Of a stretch of 64,000 bases of DNA, positions 57,308 through 64,000 are shown one piece after another. The translations under genes were made by a program, and so were the position numbers. The stretch is from Chlamydoabsidia padenii (taxonomy: Eukaryota > Mucoromycota > Mucoromycetes > Mucorales > Cunninghamellaceae), in contig JAIWND010000020.1 in NCBI GenBank assembly GCA_025330725.1, positions 248,001 through 312,000 on the forward strand. The letters are read 5' to 3'. How positions within the stretch are numbered: position 1 is the first letter of the stretch; each line of letters begins with the position of its first letter. The notes beneath the pieces were generated by a model. The model ran no database searches and was not told where the DNA came from. It was given only the letters and a program-made list of their open reading frames with translations.

Positions 57308-60164
57308 ATGACATCTGTAACAGAAAACACTCCATTGTTGGCAACTCGTCAAGATGAGGAACCACCCATTGTCCGACCTATTCGTCATCCATGGAATGCC
57401 TACTTTTGGATCTTTGGCAGTCTTGCTCTCTTGGTATCCTTTATCTATAACTATCGATTGACATTACCACGACCTTTATCACAAGTCGAAGCCATGGAGC
57501 AAGACGACTTCTCCGGTCTGCACAGTTACAACCAATATCTCTCTCACTTTAATACCCCTCATTCTGCCAATCAACAAGGGAATACCGAAATGTATCATTG
57601 GATCAGTAACGAATTGGAACAGTTTGCAAAGGTCGCTCAACAAAATGATATCAAGGTCGATCTTATCACGAACGATACTACTCGTTTGGTGGTTAAACGG
57701 GACAGGTACAGTCAAGGTAAGTCAACCTTTTGCTGTGGCTATCCATCTTGACATTCTTTTTTTTTAATGGGTAGGTGAATACTGGTATGTGGAATCACGT
57801 AACGTCATGATTAGGTTACATGGACAACAAGGGTCTATTGACAATGCTCTTCTTGTCAACGCTCACTATGGTAATTGTCTCTTCTCCTACACATTTGACT
57901 TTTTACTCACTTTTTTCTTTTTTAATAGACAGTGTATCCACTAGCCATGGTGTCACGGATAACGGGATGGGAACAGCCACAGCATTGGAATTATTAAACT
58001 ACTTTAGCCAACATCCACCTCGAAACACAATGATCTTTTTATTCAACAACTATGAAGAAGGTGGTCTGATCGGTGCTCAATCCTTTATCCATCATCCTTG
58101 GTTTTCCACCATCAAACTCTTTGTCAATCTTGGTAAGACAAATGGGGTCTCAAACAAAATAAGGTTGATGTTTTAACTTGTTTTAAAAGAGGGAACGGGT
58201 AGTGGTGGTCGAAGTCTTTTGTTTAGAAGTAGTAACCTCGATGCTGTCAAGAAATTGGCTTCGTCTCGGGCTCATCTCTTACATGGATCTCCTTTCGGCA
58301 ATGACATGCTCAAGTCTAAATTGATACGAAGGTAAAATAGAATGGATTTATCATTATCCCCTTTATTGACACACTTTTCTTTCATAGTGACACGGATTAC
58401 ACGACATTTACTGGAAAAGGAGTTCCCGGTTTGGACATTGCGTTTTATACACCCAGGGCACATTATCATACACAACGGGATGACCTGGTCCATACCACGC
58501 CTTCTTCCCTTCAATACATGGGACAAATGGCACTAGGTGTGGTGCGGGCCCTGGACGAGGATGATATTGACGATCCACCAATGGAAAAGTTTATCTATTT
58601 TGATATTCTCGGTCGCATCATGCTCGTTTACTCTTTTACGACAAGTCAGGCGATGAATATCTTTATGCTTGTCAGTACGCCTTTGGTCGCCTTGATCTGG
58701 TTGGCGATTCTTTCCCGTGATCATGACAACAAGAAGAAATTCTGGTTGGAGGCGTTGATGACGTTTAGTCAGGGTCTGGCTGCTGTCTTGATTGCCATCG
58801 TGCTTATTATTGGTGTCGATGCATTGGCCATCTATGCCCTCTTACAATTGAAACCCTTGGTAAGATATCTCTAGTAGGTGTGATTGATGAAACTCATGTT
58901 TTTTTTTTATGTGTGTGTATAGTTGACTTATGGTAATGCTTATATTGTTGCCTTTTATCTGGTATTGGCCTCTCTCTTGGGTTTGACTCTTTCACAATTA
59001 GTATTGACGAGAATTAAACGTATGCATCGTGCTCTTCTTCAATTAAATACCTCATTATATGGATTGGTCGCGGTATGGTGGGGGATACTTGTGGGTGCGA
59101 CGGTGATGGGATCCACCGAGGTTGCAGGTGGTTATTTCGCCATCTTTTTTTTGACAAGTGGGATCGCTGCCATCATTGTGTCTCATCTCTTGGCCATGTT
59201 TTACCTCAAGGCGAAACTCTTTGGTGTGTTTGTTGTACAAATGGCATTACCTGTCATTCTCATGACTGAATTTTGCTTCTTGTCTCTGGATGCCCTTCGT
59301 CATACCACTGCCGATGGTACCCCTGAACTCTCTAGTAAGTATATATTTATATATATATATATATATCTGTAAACTCTTGACTAACACAAACCCCCTTGCA
59401 TAGTTTACGTGATTGTTGCCACACCTATTATTCTCATCACATTGCATTTGTTACCATGGATCCATGTCTCGGGCGACAAGCGCCAACCAGTGGGTGTGTT
59501 TACTTTAGCTCTGGTAGTGGTCTTCATCAGCTGTCTCCTCCTCAGTCCTTTTAACCGACAAAACTCACCTAATCGAATCGTGTTTTATCAAGAATATGAT
59601 CAGATCGAATCTACTGCCACCGTGCGCTTGGTAACGGGTCGTGGACTGGATAACACCCTGGCACACTACCTCACTGCCGAAGAAGCGGCCACTCTGTGGT
59701 GCGACCAAGACGACTACCAAATGACCTGTACTTATCAAACCAAAGATGTGCCCATGTACGCCCATCATCGAGACGAAACCAAGCTGGACATTAACGATCA
59801 TGACGGCCAACGGCTCCAAATCACCACCACTGTCCAGCATAGTCATTTGTGTCAACTCAAGATGAATACACCCATCCTAAAGGCCCAAGTCAATGGTGAA
59901 CCTATCCTTCCCAATGGTGATGACATGCAAGCGATCATGACGTATGTAAACCAAGCCGGGCATCCCGTCCGATGGGACATTGAAGTGGAAAAAGACCATC
60001 ACAACTTGACGGTACAATTATCTTGTCTCTATGACGATTGGACTCGTGGTGAATTGCCGGCATTTACTAATCTTCGTAATCGATTGCCTGAAACTCAAGC
60101 ATTGACTATCAAGGGTGGTACTGGTTTGGCCATGGTCCATTATCCTGTAGTTTATATTCAATAG
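57308..60164 (+). CDS. PFF1: Vacuolar membrane zinc protease, M28 family (Pff1-like)
   Basis: Multispanning metallopeptidase predicted in the vacuole membrane. Seven exons (57308-57716, 57775-57870, 57930-58132, 58190-58331, 58388-58860, 58923-59334, 59404-60164) give 831 residues. An N-terminal helix (YFWIFGSLALLVSFIY) precedes the M28 core with zinc ligands: NAHYDSVSTSHGVTDNGMG, LFNNYEEGGLIGAQSF, FVNLEGTGSGGRSLLF, TDYTTFTGKGVPGLDIAF and a distal histidine in HYHTQRDDLVHTT. About eight membrane segments follow (residues about 390-640), then a lumenal C-terminal domain ending VHYPVVYIQ. The exon 3/4 acceptor is AAG. Length is slightly below the yeast protein. All catalytic ligands appear present. 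Confidence 0.92.
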
Positions 60165-60235
60165 TTATTATAGTGTATCACTCATGTTGTAATAAAATGG
60201 AGGGGGGGCATGAATGTTCCCCAATAGCATCGACA

Positions 60236-60250
60236 TTTTAAAACGCCGCC
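60236..60250 (+). promoter_or_regulatory. Promoter element of LST8
   Basis: TTTTAAAACGCCGCC, 73 nt before the ATG. It lies within 90 nt of the protease stop codon. Confidence 0.45.
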
Positions 60251-60322
60251 TTTTTATTTTATCAGAAAAAAAAAAAAGTGGGGACACTCTTATCGTCTTT
60301 CTTCTCCACATCTATTCCATTC

Positions 60323-61754
60323 ATGTCTGACAGCTCTCCATCTTCTTCACAAGAACAACAAAACTATGCGCAAATGCAACAATATCAACAATCTCTACAA
60401 AATGATAGTCATTCTGTGATTCTAGTGACCGCAGGCTATGATAATACTATTCGGTTTTGGGAAGCACTTTCTGGGATCTGTTCTCGTACTATCCAACATG
60501 CTGACTCGGTAACTTTATGATAAAAAAAACCCTTTATCCTGTAATTAACTGGTTTTATATAGCAAGTCAATAGGTTATGTATCTCCCCTGACAAGACTAT
60601 TTTGGCAGCAGCAGGTAAAAACCCCTCTTCCCATCATTGACCTCACCTTCATTGTTTGTTTGTTTTTTTGGTAGGTAATCATAATGTCCGACTTTACGAT
60701 ATCAGTAGCTCCAATGGTAATCCTGTAAGTAAAAAAAAAAAATAAAACTTCAAGATGTCGCTTTTCTTACCCTCTGTCTAGTTGGTTGTGTTTGGTGAAC
60801 ACACGGGTAATATTACGGCGACGGGATTCCATGGGGAAGGACGGTGGATGTTTACGGCCAGTGAAGATGGACATTTGAAAATCTGGGATACACGATCAGG
60901 AAGGAATCCTGTCTTGACTCGGAATTTCGATAATGGGGCGCCCATTAATGATGCAGTGATGCATGCCAATCAAGGTGAATTGATTACCTGTGATCAAAAT
61001 GGGGTGGTGAAAATCTGGGATTTGACAGCACATGCTTGTACTCATCAACTGGTAAGTTCCAGGGGAAAAGAACCATGACATGGTAATCTTTTTCTTTTTA
61101 TTATTATTACTTTATAGGTCCCTGAAGAAGGCGTTCCTTTACGGTCTGTTAGTATTGCGTCGGATGGATCCATGCTGGTGGCGGTAAACAACAAGGTAAT
61201 CCCTCTCTCTCTCTCTCTCTTTTCTCTCTTTCTGTCTAACCTTTTTATATTAGGGATATTGTTATGTATGGAAAATGTCAAATAGTACATCTGAACTATC
61301 TGATGTGGAACCACTATTCAAATGGCAGGCTCATAATGATTATATTTTACGATGTGTTCTAAGTCCTGATACAAAGTAAGTAATAATATATAAAAAAAGC
61401 TGCGTTTCGGATCAAGACTCATCTCTCTTTATCAAGGCTTTTAGCCACATGCTCTGCTGATAAAACCATCAAGATTTGGAACGCTGAAAAGAAATTCAAG
61501 TTGGAAATGACACTTACTGGTCATCAACGATGGGTATGGGATTGTGCCTTTTCCGCCGATTCAGCCTACTTGGTTTCAGGTAAAACATGGAAAAAGAGGG
61601 AAATGTGAACTAACGATTGTGTGATATAGCCTCATCGGATCATGTATCAAGATTATGGGAATTATCTCAAGGGGAAACGATTAGACAGTACAATGGACAT
61701 AACAAGGCAGCTGTATGTGTGGCTTTGAATGATTTATCGGTCGGTTACTCATAG
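60323..61754 (+). CDS. LST8: TOR complex subunit Lst8 (WD40)
   Basis: G-beta-like subunit of TORC1 and TORC2 that stabilises the TOR kinase. Eight exons (60323-60508, 60563-60614, 60675-60724, 60782-61051, 61118-61195, 61254-61375, 61437-61579, 61630-61754) give 341 residues. Typical blades: [120 protein letters not shown] and [20 protein letters not shown]. The open frame begins 15 codons earlier with GTG; the ATG at 60323 is the first start. About 25 extra Ser/Gln-rich residues precede the usual Lst8 N terminus. Intron 6 uses an AAG acceptor. Confidence 0.94.
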
Positions 61755-62089
61755 TATACCCCCCTAGTTTAGATACTTTTAATTTGTACGTGTGGGCTAA
61801 TAAAAACTACTAGGATCTTTTTTTTTTTTTTTAAAAAAAAAAAAGTAACATATGGATTGCATGAATCTTTGTCTTGGTGGGGTTATCACATTTATGCATG
61901 ATAGTCTTTAGGGCGTTGCCGGTGTTTTAAAACATGATGTGTCGCCTGTAAATGGTACCTATAATAAAAAATAAAAAAAGCAAAGACAATAGGATATTAA
62001 AAAAAAGGACCTGTCATTTATTTGTCTATTCTTTATTAAAACAAAAAAAGGATGATGATGATGATACTAAACTAGAGGGAGGGGGAGAT
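61755..62089. other. Convergent intergenic between LST8 and RPL24
   Basis: 3' regions of both genes with T/A homopolymers at 61819-61844. No gene or element copy of good quality. Confidence 0.5.
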
Positions 62090-62692
62090 TTAAGCCTTCT
62101 TAGCAGCTTGAGCAGCCTTCTTGGATTCCTTGGACTTGGCAATAGCAGCTTGACGAGCAGCAGCACGGGCATCAGGCTTTTGGTTACGCTTGGCACGGAT
62201 AGCATCCCAAGAGGCACCAGCAATAGCACGTTCATGCTTGACAGTACGACGAGATCGCTTCTTGGCCACTTCTTCGGTAACACCCTTCTTGTTCAAACGA
62301 CGGTAAATGGTGGTCCATCGGATCTTGCGAGGGTTCAAGCGTTGGAGAAAGTAAGATTCGGCCTTACCATTGATGAATCGGAAGGTCTACATGATGATGA
62401 TGATAAAAAAAATGAGTGTCATGTTCTTTGTTACATCCCTGGTCATGTTGTCTGCATTCCCCCCCCTTTTTTTTTTTCCTGTTCATAATACGTACTCTAT
62501 AAATAAAAAGATAATTAGTGAGCGGCATGTCATTGTATTGTGTCATTGGCATTACCTGCTGTCAATACGGACGTAAGTCTTACCACGAGCAGGGTAGATC
62601 TTGAAACCTGAGAAAGCGCAAATCTCGAGCCTATTATAAAAATCGATTAGTATGGGTGGATGGATGGATGGATGGATGGCTACTTGCTTCAT
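62090..62692 (-). CDS. RPL24: 60S ribosomal protein eL24
   Basis: Large-subunit ribosomal protein. Exon 1 is ATGAA (62692-62688). A GC-AG intron follows (donor GCAAGT at 62687), then exon 62630-62556 coding [20 protein letters not shown], and the last exon 62386-62090 coding [54 protein letters not shown] and a basic Ala/Lys tail. The block order matches yeast and human eL24 (FSG-KIYPG, DS/G-x-FRF, NPR-I-WT-L-RR). Joining the last two exons with one intron leaves the frame one base short. An A at 62500, flanked by TTTATAG and GTACGT, restores it (125 residues). A 4-nt exon GGAT is a poorer alternative. Confidence 0.93.
62500..62500 (-). other. Candidate 1-nt microexon of RPL24
   Basis: On the minus strand the base A lies between a complete acceptor (TTTATTTATAG) and a donor (GTACGTATT). 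Including it turns AGC AG + ACC into AGC AGA ACC, so Asp-Ser-Arg-Thr-Phe-Arg-Phe reads through as in other eL24 proteins. Confidence 0.5.
62631..62687 (-). other. GC-AG intron 1 of RPL24
   Basis: The donor GCAAGT after ATGAA joined to G CTC GAG ATT TGC gives M-K-L-E-I-C, matching the universal MKxEhC start of eL24. No GT donor gives this. The intron also carries a TGGA tetranucleotide repeat (about 62663-62679). Confidence 0.82.
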
Positions 62693-62767
62693 CTTTGTCA
62701 ATGGATAATGAGGGAGAGGAGGGAAGAAAAAAAATTGAATGGGGTGCTTACAAGTAGGTGCCGCTAA

Positions 62768-62781
62768 GCGGTGTTTGAAAT
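62768..62781 (+). promoter_or_regulatory. Shared element in the RPL24/FRG1 bidirectional promoter
   Basis: GCGGTGTTTGAAAT, 76 nt from the RPL24 start and 65 nt from the FRG1 start. The two ATGs are only 153 nt apart, and this is the only copy between them. Confidence 0.55.
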
Positions 62782-62845
62782 AACGTCCATTAGGTGTAGG
62801 GCGCACTTTTTTCTCTTCTTTCCTTCACTTTTTTTTTTTTTTACA

Positions 62846-63881
62846 ATGCCTGCTGATAAACCTCCAAAGAAAGGGAAACTCTCTTTCAAAGGTGAAAAGA
62901 AGGAAAAGTAAGTAGGATGAAGGCAACCCCTAATAAAAGGAATCTAAACCATCCCATCTTATTAGGAAAAGGAAAAGAAAGAATCGTGATGACGATGAAT
63001 CCCGCGACCAAGCCCAACTCCTTGAAGATGGTAAAACCACCCCAAACATGATGCTTTAAAACCTATACTAAAACAGTTATATATAGGCTGGGTTCGTGTG
63101 GATGCTCTGGACGATCTTGTCGGCCCTATCTATATCACCCACCCAAGCGATCCCACCATTTGTCTCACTGTCGATGAAAACGATCGATTTTTCGCCTACC
63201 CACTCGCCGACCACATGTCTACTTCCGAACCCATGATTGTCAACCAAGTGTTTGTCGGCTCACGACTGTTGGGGTCCACCAGTCGATTCACCTTTAAATC
63301 GTATCGCGGCAAGTACCTCAGCAGTGACAAGATTGGCGTCACCAGTTGTGATCGGGAAGCCATTAGTGGATTGGAAGAATGGGAACCGGTGGTCACGGAC
63401 GCGGGGGTGGCATTTCAAAGTACGCATGGTACATTCCTCATGGTCGATCAAGTCGCTGACGGTGGTAAAAAAAAAAGTACATGATGCTGAATGGGATAGG
63501 GAACTCACCACTTTGTTGTTGTAGGGTTTAAAATTCGGGCGGACGCTGATGATATTGGGTTTTGTGAAACATTCCGAGTGTATTGTCAGGCTAAATTCAA
63601 GAACAAGCGGAAAAAGGAAACCAAGGCGAAATTCGATGCGGATCAGGCGGAATTGGATAATGTGTAAGTAACCAGGGGAGGGTCTCTTAGTGGTAATATA
63701 CTCACTCGCTCTCTCTCGCTCTCTTTTAAATAGGAAGAAGAATCAATCTTGGGGTGGAGGGAAATTACATATGACGCGTGAAGACTCTAAACGACTCAAG
63801 AAGGCTAAATCCGAAGGACGAATCAATGAAGCCATGTTGGATCGACGGGCTTTGATGAAGGCGGATCGATATTGTAAATAG
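62846..63881 (+). CDS. FRG1: FRG1-like actin-bundling / RNA-associated protein
   Basis: Homologue of human FRG1, a nucleolar and spliceosome-associated beta-trefoil (fascin-like) protein. Five exons (62846-62907, 62966-63030, 63087-63464, 63525-63663, 63734-63881) give 263 residues. A lysine-rich N terminus (KPPKKGKLSFKGEKKEKKRK) is followed by the trefoil domain: DGWVRVDALDDLVGPIYITH, FKSYRGKYLSSDKIGVTSCD, AISGLEEWEPVVTD, FQSTHGTFLMVDQVADGGFK and IGFCETFRVYCQAKFKNKRK. The C-terminal helix has EDSKRLKKAKSEGRINEAML and DRRALMKADRYCK. Length and motifs match the family (about 258 residues in human). Confidence 0.93.
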
Positions 63882-64000
63882 GATAGTAATAGTTTAGCGG
63901 TTGTCTCATTTATATGAAAATAAAAATAGGGGCGGTTATGTATACAACATTGTACCATGTATAGGGTTGGACTGGGATTATCCGTCTATAATCTGCTGTA

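Overview
This window reads as nuclear DNA of a filamentous, early-diverging fungus. Mucoromycota, probably a mucoralean, is my best inference. The genes are eukaryotic, closely packed and single-copy. They are cut by many short introns (about 45-110 nt, GTAAGT...TAG), and the intergenic DNA is AT-rich with long homopolymer A/T runs. The protein set (Hsp110, RbAp48, Ert1/AcuK, Nup53, Mga2/Spt23, PhoD_2, Pho85-type cyclin, dihydroxyacetone kinase) is fungal. I found no rRNA, convincing tRNA, CRISPR array or operon.

Layout. 1-640: broken PDR-type ABC transporter running off the left edge. 1.1-8 kb: prenyltransferase alpha subunit (+), then a UBA/UAS/UBX protein and a HID1-family protein (both -). 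8-14.8 kb: compact homeodomain protein, QCR9, HSF-type factor, EXS/Erd1-like protein (all +) and an Emp24 p24 protein (-). 14.8-16.5 kb: decayed LTR-retrotransposon relic. 16.6-19.2 kb: Hsp110/Sse1 (-). 20-23 kb: a small hypothetical (-), guanylate kinase and a small membrane protein (+). 24.5-26.4 kb: RbAp48/Msi1-type WD40 protein (-). 26.9-35.9 kb: WWE-like protein, C2H2 factor, FG-nucleoporin Nup53/35 and an F-box/WD40 protein (+). 36.8-41.6 kb: PhoD_2 protein and a leucine-rich-repeat protein (-). 42.6-51 kb: Ert1/AcuK-like zinc cluster factor (+), dihydroxyacetone kinase (-), Pho85-type cyclin (+) and a truncated Mga2/Spt23-like factor (+). 51-52.9 kb: gene-poor, with degenerate direct repeats. 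52.9-64 kb: trehalose-phosphatase-like protein (-), chromodomain-less MRG protein, F-box protein, M28 vacuolar protease, LST8 (+), ribosomal protein eL24 (-) and FRG1 (+).

The genes are unrelated housekeeping and regulatory functions and do not form a pathway cluster. Two threads run across them. The first is a recurring promoter element, consensus about GCGGGRTTTRAAW in either orientation, usually 65-150 nt upstream of the start codon. It appears before most genes here and also at several gene-free sites. The second is unusual splicing: two GC-AG introns, a 4-nt microexon needed to keep the Ert1-like reading frame, and an eL24 frame that closes only with a 1-nt (or 4-nt) microexon. Exon coordinates below were read by eye from splice signals. 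Where I give a residue count, the summed exon lengths were divisible by three.
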